Below, one piece after another: positions 1-5,871 of a stretch of 11,512 nt of DNA. Positions within the stretch are counted from its first letter, which is position 1. Each line of letters opens with the position of its first letter. This stretch comes from Elusimicrobiota bacterium (GTDB taxonomy: Bacteria > Elusimicrobiota > UBA5214 > JBBAAG01). The translations under genes were made by a program, and so were the position numbers. The notes below the pieces were generated by a model that was not told the origin of the DNA, did not search any database, and was given only the letters and a program-made list of their open reading frames with translations. The DNA is taken from assembly GCA_041658405.1 (NCBI GenBank), contig JBBAAG010000088.1:1-11512 (forward strand). The letters are read 5' to 3'.

Positions 1-96
1 TTAGTAACCCACGGGAGGGAAGTGTGTGACGCTAAAAAACCTGCCTGCGGGAAGTGTACCGTCGCAAAGTTGTGCCCCTCAGTATTTAAGAAGTGA
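1..96 (+). CDS. nth: Endonuclease III, C-terminal fragment (5' end outside window)
   Basis: The first 31 codons, in frame from base 1, end at a TGA at 94-96. The peptide contains HGR followed by four cysteines spaced C-x6-C-x2-C-x5-C (residues 9, 16, 19 and 25 of the fragment). This is the C-terminal [4Fe-4S] cluster loop of endonuclease III, the DNA glycosylase/AP lyase that removes oxidised pyrimidines in base excision repair. The HGR just before the first cysteine is also typical of the family. The catalytic Lys and Asp lie upstream, outside the window, so activity cannot be judged. MutY has the same cluster but continues for about 100 residues; this protein stops right after the cluster, which favours Nth. 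The next gene starts 27 bases downstream on the same strand. Confidence 0.9.
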   Translation, partial: LVTHGREVCDAKKPACGKCTVAKLCPSVFKK

Positions 97-123
97 TGTA
101 TTCCTAAAAACAAAAGAGGTGTT

Positions 124-423
124 ATGCAGTATATTCTTGGATTAATAATTTTTGTGATAATCCTTGCGGTTATCAGCGTTTTTGTGTCATTCCTCTGGAC
201 ATTTATCGTTATTGCAGGTGTTATTGCGGTACTGGGGTTTGTTATCTACACAATAGCTGAGATACTGGGAATACGTCTTTGCCGGAAATGTTTTGTTAAA
301 CTTATAAAAGTTGAGCAAGCGGAGGTTGTGGATATAAGTGAGGATGGTAACCGGCAGGATGTTACCACACAATACGCGTGCCCGCGGTGTAAACGCGTGT
401 ATGAGTACAAAGATAGGGTGTAA
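124..423 (+). CDS. Small membrane protein with two CxxC pairs (zinc-ribbon-like)
   Basis: I do not recognise a named family. The 99-residue protein has two hydrophobic segments, about residues 4-24 and 26-48, separated only by a short Ser/Trp-containing turn, so it is probably a membrane hairpin. A polar tail of about 50 residues follows, with CRKC at 53-56 and CPRC at 86-89. The two pairs could form a rubredoxin-like knuckle or zinc ribbon on the cytoplasmic side; the 29-residue gap between them is long for a simple ribbon. AGAGGT at 115-120 supports the ATG at 124, although the spacing is short. The gene lies 27 bases after nth and 19 before the GDT1-like gene, so it is probably in the same operon. 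The function is unknown. Hydrophobicity and cysteine pairing are directly visible; zinc binding is inferred. Confidence 0.75.
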   Translation: MQYILGLIIFVIILAVISVFVSFLWTFIVIAGVIAVLGFVIYTIAEILGIRLCRKCFVKLIKVEQAEVVDISEDGNRQDVTTQYACPRCKRVYEYKDRV

Positions 424-427
424 AAGC

Positions 428-434
428 AAGGAGG
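428..434 (+). promoter_or_regulatory. Strong ribosome binding site that fixes a GTG start
   Basis: AAGGAGG lies 8 bases before GTG 443-445. It makes that GTG the likely start of the GDT1-like gene, rather than the in-frame ATG at 338, which lies inside the preceding gene. Confidence 0.75.
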
Positions 435-442
435 TTATTTTT

Positions 443-724
443 GTGGACTGGAAAATTATTGCAGCTACGTTTGTTACTGTATTCCTCGCGGAGTTAGGGG
501 ATAAAACTCAGTTAGCAAGTTTTTGTATGGCAACTTCAAAAAAGTGTTATCTTGAAGTAATTATCGGTGCGGTGTCAGCATTAGCGTTAGTAACTATTCT
601 TAGTGTAATACTGGCGATGATACTTAACCGTACATTATCAGAAAACGTGTTGAAGTATGTGCGGTACGGTGCAGCGTCGTTATTCATAGTTATCGGCATA
701 CTTATGTTCGCAGGGAAGATGTGA
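443..724 (+). CDS. Half-size GDT1/UPF0016 (TMEM165-type) cation transporter
   Basis: The protein is 93 residues from the GTG start. It carries the family signature E-x-G-D-K/R-T/S as ELGDKT at residues 17-22, in the first of three predicted membrane helices (about 4-28, 37-61 and 72-91). In this family the motif acidic residues bind divalent cations, and characterised members move Mn2+ or Ca2+ in exchange for protons. Full-length members are about 190 residues or more with two inverted copies of the motif. This protein has a single copy, so it should work as a homodimer or with a second half encoded elsewhere; no partner lies beside it. The start is set by AAGGAGG 8 bases upstream. The open frame extends back to an ATG at 338, but that would read through the end of the previous gene and give an atypical polar extension. 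It is followed 14 bases later by the DUF362 gene. Confidence 0.85.
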   Translation: MDWKIIAATFVTVFLAELGDKTQLASFCMATSKKCYLEVIIGAVSALALVTILSVILAMILNRTLSENVLKYVRYGAASLFIVIGILMFAGKM

Positions 725-738
725 GGATATAAACTATT

Positions 739-1509
739 ATGCCGGAGAGCATTGTTGTTCTTGGATTTAAGAGTTATGAAGTAACCGTAGTTGAAGCATT
801 GGATAAAATCGGTGCTGGTGAGGTCATTGCTAAACAAAAGAGGGTTATTATTAAACCTAACCTCGTAACTGACCTTCCTCCGCCGGTAACTACGCCTCCT
901 GAACTTTGTGAAGTAATAGTTAATTACGTGCGGAAGGTTGCGCCAAACACAGAGGTTGTTATCGCAGAAGGGTGTGGTGAGGCTGATGGCGGGACTGAGG
1001 ATGTATTTAAGAGTTTGGGGTATACTGAACTTGCAAAAAAACTTGGGGTACCGTTGATTGACCTTAACCTCGCACCGTTAATAAAACTTTCACTTCCCGG
1101 GAATAAGGTTTTCCGTGAATTCTATATACCTGAGATTGCAATGGATAGTTATATTATCTCAGTCCCGATGTTGAAAGCTCATAGTTTGTCAGTATTTACC
1201 GGGAGTATGAAGAATATGATGGGGTTTGCTCCGCCGAAGTATTACCAGGCAGGCGGGCACTGGAAAAAGTCTATGTTTCATAACAGAATGCAGGAGGCAA
1301 TACTTGACCTCAACCGTTACCGCAAAGCCGACCTCACGGTTTTTGATGCAACTATCGGGCTAGAGGAGTATCATCTCGGAGGGAAAGAGTGTTATCCAAG
1401 AATTAACAAAATCCTTGCCGGGTATGACCCTCAGGAAGTTGACCGTGCAGCGGCTAAACTATTGGGGATTAATTGGCAAAAGGTTATGCATTTGAATGAA
1501 AAAATATAG
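739..1509 (+). CDS. DUF362 domain-containing protein
   Basis: The 256-residue protein matches the DUF362 pattern along its length. It has IKPNLV at 38-43, an acidic Gly-rich stretch (AEGCGEADGGT, 76-86), the core LKAH and GSMKNMMG around 145-162, a D-x-TIG-LEE segment at 203-210, and a C-terminal AGYDPQEVDRAAAKLLG at 227-243. The biochemical role of DUF362 is not established. Some members are fused to ferredoxin domains or annotated as iron-sulfur proteins, but this one has only two cysteines and no ferredoxin motif. It is not obviously exported. GAGGAT just after the previous stop serves as ribosome binding site for ATG 739. The stop codon overlaps the ribosome binding site of the next gene, a URO-D homologue, so the two are probably translated together and may share a pathway. 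Family assignment is confident; function is unknown. Confidence 0.85.
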   Translation: MPESIVVLGFKSYEVTVVEALDKIGAGEVIAKQKRVIIKPNLVTDLPPPVTTPPELCEVIVNYVRKVAPNTEVVIAEGCGEADGGTEDVFKSLGYTELAKKLGVPLIDLNLAPLIKLSLPGNKVFREFYIPEIAMDSYIISVPMLKAHSLSVFTGSMKNMMGFAPPKYYQAGGHWKKSMFHNRMQEAILDLNRYRKADLTVFDATIGLEEYHLGGKECYPRINKILAGYDPQEVDRAAAKLLGINWQKVMHLNEKI

Positions 1510-1514
1510 GAGGT
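1508..1514 (+). promoter_or_regulatory. Ribosome binding site overlapping the upstream stop
   Basis: AGGAGGT lies 3 bases before ATG 1518 and includes the last two bases of the DUF362 stop codon (TAG 1507-1509). This tightly links translation of the DUF362 and URO-D-like genes. Confidence 0.7.
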
Positions 1515-1517
1515 ATT

Positions 1518-2579
1518 ATGCCTATTGAAACTATGACGCCAAAAGAAAGGTGGTTACAGGTTATAACCCGTCGAAAACCTGACCGCATCCCGATGGATTA
1601 CTGGGGTACACCGGAGGCTATGGATAAACTAAAAAAGTATTTCGGCGTTACTACTGACCTTGATGTGTTTAAAAAACTGCGGATTGACCGCGTGATCACC
1701 GTAGGGCCAAGGTATGCCGGGCCTAAACGTTCGGATGGTGCTGACCCGTTTGGGTTATTGCGTAAACCCGTGAATTACGGTACCGGTACTTACAATGAAT
1801 GTATAAATCATCCTTTAGCAAAGTTTGCGTCAGTAAAAGAAATTGAAGCTGAATATAAATGGCCAACCACTGATCTATGGGACTTCAGCGGGATACCGGA
1901 AAAACTTAGCGGGAAAGAGGAGTATCCTATCCGCGGAGGCGGGTCAGAACCGTTTCTTATGTACAAACATCTACGCGGGGATGAACAAGCATTTGTTGAT
2001 CTTATAGAGAACCCGGAACTCGTGCATTATATCCTCGATAAACTTTATGGCTTGGCGTATACCAACACACAGAGGATATTTGAAACTATACCCGGGAAAG
2101 TTAATATTTCGTATGTCGCAGAAGATATGGGTAGCCAGGAGGATTTGATGTATTCTCCTGCACAAATACGCGAATATTTTATTCCATGGATGACGAAGAT
2201 GGCGAAACTCGTACACGACGCCGGAGCGTATGTTATCCACCATGATGACGGGGCGGTACGCAAGATTATCCCGGACCTTATTTCACTAGGAGTGGATATC
2301 CTTAACCCAATACAATGGCGGTGCCGCGGGATGGAACGTGAAGGCTTGAAAAAAGATTTTGGTGCTAACCTTATCTTCCACGGCGGGGTGGATAACCAGC
2401 AAACACTGCCCTTTGGTAGTGTTGAGGATGTGAAGAACGAAGTTATTGATAATATCCGTATCCTCGGTGCTGGAGGCGGGTATATCCTCGCGCCATGCCA
2501 TAATATCCAGCCCGTAACGCCTGTAGAGAACATTATTGCGATGTACGAAACCGGGTACGAGTACGGATGGGTGAAGTAA
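1518..2579 (+). CDS. URO-D superfamily protein (methyltransferase/decarboxylase-like)
   Basis: The 353-residue protein has the length and landmarks of the uroporphyrinogen decarboxylase superfamily: a start resembling TPKERWLQVI-x-RRKPDRIP, D-M-G-S-Q at 203-207 followed by LMYSP and YF-P, then HHDDG at 241-245, GVDILNPIQ at 258-266, FHGGVD at 287-292, and GGGYILAPCHNIQP near 319-332. It lies in the broad branch that also contains the cobamide methyltransferases MtaA and CmuA, rather than haem-type HemE; no other haem gene is nearby. In MtaA-type enzymes zinc is held by an H-x-C...C set. Here the corresponding region reads HHDD with one late Cys (327), so a different metal ligand set or a non-methyltransferase role is possible. 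It pairs with the upstream DUF362 gene and ends 10 bases before miaB. The superfamily is clear; the substrate is unknown. Confidence 0.85.
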   Translation: MPIETMTPKERWLQVITRRKPDRIPMDYWGTPEAMDKLKKYFGVTTDLDVFKKLRIDRVITVGPRYAGPKRSDGADPFGLLRKPVNYGTGTYNECINHPLAKFASVKEIEAEYKWPTTDLWDFSGIPEKLSGKEEYPIRGGGSEPFLMYKHLRGDEQAFVDLIENPELVHYILDKLYGLAYTNTQRIFETIPGKVNISYVAEDMGSQEDLMYSPAQIREYFIPWMTKMAKLVHDAGAYVIHHDDGAVRKIIPDLISLGVDILNPIQWRCRGMEREGLKKDFGANLIFHGGVDNQQTLPFGSVEDVKNEVIDNIRILGAGGGYILAPCHNIQPVTPVENIIAMYETGYEYGWVK

Positions 2580-2589
2580 TTAAACCGGT

Positions 2590-3918
2590 ATGAGAAGGTA
2601 TTTTATCAAAACTTACGGCTGCCAGATGAACGTATACGACAGCGGGATAATCGCCGGGTATTTCGCGTCACGCGGGTACACGAACACAGATAATATCGCT
2701 GACGCTGATGTCATTGTTATCAATACCTGTACTGTGCGCCAGCACGCGGAAGAACGCGCGTTCAGCGAGGTTGGACGTCTAAAGTTTTGGAAAAACAAAA
2801 AACCGGGACGAATCATCGTTGTCACTGGCTGCGCCGCTGCGCGGGTTGGGGTAAAACAAATTAAGCATAAGTATCCGCATATCGGCCTCGTCGTCCCGGC
2901 AAAAGATATCCTGCGGTTCGGAAAGTTGTTTGACGATTTGTTAGAAAATGGACGAGGTGAGGACATTGTTGGAACACCGCTATCTGACGACTCTCATCCT
3001 TTATATCCGCCTGACAAAACCATATTACAAAACGATAAACCCCGGGTCTCCGCGTTCGTTGCGATCTCGCGGGGATGTAATAATTATTGTTCATACTGTA
3101 TCGTCCCGTATGTCCGCGGGGAGGAAGTCCCGCGTGATTCCAGCGAAGTGTTGGACGAAGTCGGGAAGTTGGTTAAGGCCGGGATAAAAGAAATCGTGTT
3201 ACTCGGGCAAAACGTTAATTCTTATAAGTCAGGGAATATGTCATTCGCCAATTTATTGACAAAGATCAACGATATCCCGAACCTCGAACGTATACGGTTC
3301 CTTACTTCGCATCCAAAAGATCTTTCTGATGATACTATTGAGTGTTTCAAAACATTGCCCAAATTGTGTGAGCATATACATTTAGCGTTGCAGTCCGGGT
3401 CTAACCGCATACTTGAACTTATGAACCGGAAATATGGTATTGAACATTACCACGAACTTATAAATAAACTGCGTGATACGCAACCAAAGATCGCGGTTAC
3501 CACCGATCTTATCGTTGGGTTCCCCGGGGAAACTGAAGACGAGTTTGAACAAACCGTTACCGCCGTGAAATCTATAGGGTTTGATTACGCATACGTGTTT
3601 AAGTACTCACCCCGGGTTGGTACCGCTGCGGAAAAGTGGGGCGATACTGTCCCACAGGAAATTAAGGAACGTAGGCATGCGAAACTTTTGCGGGTAGTAA
3701 ACAATGTTGCAGAGCTCAAGTCTAAATCTTATGTCGGAAAAATTCAGGAAGTGTTGGTTGATAATTGTAATCCTGATACCGGTAAGTGTAATGGTAAAAC
3801 ACGGGCAATGTGTTCCGTAATATTCCGACCGGAAAGCAGTATCGCTGCTGGGCATGTTGTTAAACTAAATATTGTATGTAATCACATACATTCGTTAGAA
3901 GGAGACTTAACTTTTTAA
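2590..3918 (+). CDS. miaB: tRNA-2-methylthio-N6-dimethylallyladenosine synthase MiaB
   Basis: This radical-SAM methylthiotransferase adds the 2-methylthio group to i6A37 of tRNAs reading UNN codons. The 442 residues show the usual three parts. The N-terminal UPF0004 domain has YGCQMN (9-14), NTCTVR (45-50) and TGCAA (79-83), giving Cys11, Cys47 and Cys81 for the auxiliary [4Fe-4S] cluster. The radical-SAM core has Cys163, Cys167 and Cys170 (CNNYCSYC). A C-terminal TRAM domain runs from about 378 to 440. YGCQMN, NTCTVR and the AEERA that follows are typical of MiaB rather than RimO or MtaB. There is no strong ribosome binding site before ATG 2590, 10 bases after the previous stop, so translation may be coupled. 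The stop TAA overlaps the next ATG by one base. The gene lies in the same run as mutS, a linkage also seen in Firmicutes. Confidence 0.96.
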   Translation: MRRYFIKTYGCQMNVYDSGIIAGYFASRGYTNTDNIADADVIVINTCTVRQHAEERAFSEVGRLKFWKNKKPGRIIVVTGCAAARVGVKQIKHKYPHIGLVVPAKDILRFGKLFDDLLENGRGEDIVGTPLSDDSHPLYPPDKTILQNDKPRVSAFVAISRGCNNYCSYCIVPYVRGEEVPRDSSEVLDEVGKLVKAGIKEIVLLGQNVNSYKSGNMSFANLLTKINDIPNLERIRFLTSHPKDLSDDTIECFKTLPKLCEHIHLALQSGSNRILELMNRKYGIEHYHELINKLRDTQPKIAVTTDLIVGFPGETEDEFEQTVTAVKSIGFDYAYVFKYSPRVGTAAEKWGDTVPQEIKERRHAKLLRVVNNVAELKSKSYVGKIQEVLVDNCNPDTGKCNGKTRAMCSVIFRPESSIAAGHVVKLNIVCNHIHSLEGDLTF

Positions 3919-5516
3919 TGAAATCTTTTTTATCTAAACAAGTACACACTGTTTTTATTCTAATATTAATTAGTTTTTATGCTGGATTAGTACTTGCTGC
4001 TGAAGGATCCGTAAAGCCTGTCCTATGTCCCAGTTGCAGTGTGGTGATTAATACCTCCAGTAATTTTTGTAGTAGTTGTGGATACTCGTTGAAAGATGTT
4101 TCTGATAATTCAGAGTTTAGTAAAGAGTTTCTCGATAAACTGAGAAAAAGCGTAGTAAAACTTGAAGTTACATTTAACACGTATGACAAACGGCTGGCAA
4201 AAGAAAAAATGGTTGAAGTCGGGAGCGGGGTGTTCATAAGTACTTACGGTTATATTCTTACGGTTAATCATATCTTTGATATGAGTTTATTGGAAAGATT
4301 AATGGATACGGATATTGATATTAATAAAATCAAGGTTATAACGCATGGGAATCGTGTATTCTACGCTACTTTAATCCAACAGGACCCGTATACCGATTTA
4401 GCTGTTATCAGTATCAGTACTGCATCTATTAATTATCTGAAACTTGAACCTGGAAAATTAGGGATTGGGTTAGGAGATAAAGTTGTTGCAATAGGATCCC
4501 CGTTGACGTTAGAGGATACGGTCTCGATAGGACGGGTCTGTAAAGAACGGCGGTATCTTAATTCAGGAGGGTTGTTTCACTACGAACATTTTTTGCAGCT
4601 TGATGCGCGGTTAAATCAGGGAAATAGCGGCGGGCCGGTTATTAATTCATCTGGTAATATTGTGGGGATAGTATCCGCTAAAGCTTTTGGTGAGTATTCA
4701 GATAATTTGTGTTTTGCTGTACCGTTAAGAATTATTAAGCATTCTCTGAGATCAATGATGTATAAACGCGAGCCAGTGTATCCATGGCTCGGTGTATGGG
4801 TTGATGAGAAGGAAAATGGGGAATTGGTAGTTAGTTATGTTGCGGTAAAACAAAAAAATGGGCTTGAACCCGGAGATGTGATCATAGATATTTATGGTAA
4901 TAAGATTGATGGATTGTTTACTGCGCAGGGGTTATTATTGAATTCTTTGCCAGATACAAGTATTACCATAACCGTATTGAGAGATAATTCATTGAAAGAT
5001 GTTGTCGTGACTACTTCACAACGGCCGTTAAACGTTAATATTGATGGTGATGTAGAATTTAGGATCTGGGGTATCGGATTGAAGGAAGAAAAGGGGAGTA
5101 ATGTCGTAAAAATTGCTGAATGTGATTCTGATAATACTGCATATCAAGCTATGCCTATCTTTAAATCTAGCGAGTTCGAAACAAAACGTTACTCATCATC
5201 ACTTGCGTTCCTGAATTTTACATACACTCAACCAGAGAAGAAGGAAATTAAGCCATATCTCATCGAACCAGAAGATGTTGTTGCACAAATTGAACCTATA
5301 AAAAATCTGTACAATATAGAATCTTGTTTATATTCATTAGCAGCAGGGTCATTGTCCACTAATACACGTTCAATGTCTAATATTTCTGTATTTAATGATA
5401 TGCTTGCACAAAGCTCAACAAAAGGATATATTATGCTTGGCATGAGGATAAAACGAGGTGATACGTTCTATGTTAATTTTTGCCTGCGTAAAATTCCGGT
5501 TAACCGTTTTCTTTGA
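3918..5516 (+). CDS. Exported zinc-ribbon/trypsin-like/PDZ serine protease (HtrA-like)
   Basis: The 532-residue protein opens with a signal peptide: Lys residues, a hydrophobic stretch at about 11-26, and a likely cut after Ala27. A compact zinc-ribbon motif follows, CPSC (37-40) and CSSCG (51-55). A trypsin-like domain covers about 75-280 with His118 (TVNHIFD), Asp160 (DPYTDLAVI) and Ser237 (QGNSGGP), so the full triad is present. A PDZ-like domain covers about 288-368 (WLGV, then GLEPGDVI at 315-322 and a closing Arg-rich strand). The last 160 residues match nothing I recognise. It probably degrades or senses misfolded proteins outside the cytoplasm, as HtrA/DegP proteins do. AGAAGGAG lies 13 bases before the ATG, which overlaps the miaB stop by one base. 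The gene is visibly richer in A+T than its neighbours. Confidence 0.85.
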   Translation: MKSFLSKQVHTVFILILISFYAGLVLAAEGSVKPVLCPSCSVVINTSSNFCSSCGYSLKDVSDNSEFSKEFLDKLRKSVVKLEVTFNTYDKRLAKEKMVEVGSGVFISTYGYILTVNHIFDMSLLERLMDTDIDINKIKVITHGNRVFYATLIQQDPYTDLAVISISTASINYLKLEPGKLGIGLGDKVVAIGSPLTLEDTVSIGRVCKERRYLNSGGLFHYEHFLQLDARLNQGNSGGPVINSSGNIVGIVSAKAFGEYSDNLCFAVPLRIIKHSLRSMMYKREPVYPWLGVWVDEKENGELVVSYVAVKQKNGLEPGDVIIDIYGNKIDGLFTAQGLLLNSLPDTSITITVLRDNSLKDVVVTTSQRPLNVNIDGDVEFRIWGIGLKEEKGSNVVKIAECDSDNTAYQAMPIFKSSEFETKRYSSSLAFLNFTYTQPEKKEIKPYLIEPEDVVAQIEPIKNLYNIESCLYSLAAGSLSTNTRSMSNISVFNDMLAQSSTKGYIMLGMRIKRGDTFYVNFCLRKIPVNRFL

Positions 5517-5522
5517 TAATCC

Positions 5523-5550
5523 TTGATTCCTATATGGTAGAATATATATT
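5523..5550 (+). promoter_or_regulatory. Possible sigma-70-type promoter before lapA/mutS
   Basis: TTGATT (5523-5528), 16 bases, then TATATT (5545-5550) sit in the only gap over 50 bases in the plus-strand run. Both boxes are two bases off consensus and the area is A+T-rich, so this could be chance. If real, it would allow lapA and mutS to be expressed apart from the upstream genes. Confidence 0.3.
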
Positions 5551-5582
5551 TTGAGTCTTTAAGAGAAGGGAATTATTGTTTT

Positions 5583-5858
5583 ATGATGTCAATACGTATG
5601 TTAGTAATCATGGGGTTTACGTTATTACTTACAATCCTCACCTGGCAAAACGGTAGCATGGGTAATGCTGAAGTCTTTATTTTCGCGTGGAAGTTCGCTA
5701 TACCAATCACAGCGTTGATGTTATTATCTTTTTTCTTTGGGATAGTGGTTACTATTCTTGAACTACAACTACAGGTGAAGAAGTATAAAACTTTACTAAA
5801 AGAAAAAGATAGTACGATTGAAGAACTAAAGAAGCCAGCACAACAGGTTCAGCCGTAA
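5583..5858 (+). CDS. LapA-domain (DUF1049) membrane protein
   Basis: The 91-residue protein has the LapA/DUF1049 layout. A first membrane helix (about 6-20) ends in WQNG, followed by a short loop (VFIFAWKFAIP). A second helix (about 38-60) contains the Gly-bearing FFFGIVV stretch, and a charged, coiled-coil-prone tail (about 61-84) is rich in Lys and Glu. In Escherichia coli LapA works with LapB in controlling lipopolysaccharide synthesis, but short DUF1049 proteins are widespread and mostly uncharacterised, so the role here is open. The start could be either of two adjacent ATGs at 5583 and 5586; GAAGGGA at 5565-5571 serves both. It lies 13 bases before mutS, so the two are probably co-transcribed. 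No lapB-like TPR gene is seen in the window. Confidence 0.72.
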   Translation: MMSIRMLVIMGFTLLLTILTWQNGSMGNAEVFIFAWKFAIPITALMLLSFFFGIVVTILELQLQVKKYKTLLKEKDSTIEELKKPAQQVQP

Positions 5859-5871
5859 ACTCTATTCTTTT

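Noticed and set aside
338..442. Upstream in-frame ATG extending the GDT1-like gene
   Set aside because: It lies inside the preceding gene in another frame, has no ribosome binding site and adds an atypical polar extension; GTG 443 has AAGGAGG at ideal spacing.
2045..2533. 162-codon minus-strand open frame
   Set aside because: It lies wholly opposite the clear URO-D-like gene, has no visible domain and looks like a shadow of its codon pattern.
1518..2579. Haem-pathway HemE
   Set aside because: The sequence follows the methyltransferase-type branch of the superfamily (GSQ-x-x-LMYSP, HHDDG, LAPCHNIQP), and no haem genes are adjacent.
5517..5582. Terminator after the protease gene
   Set aside because: No inverted repeat followed by a T-run could be found in this 66-base gap.
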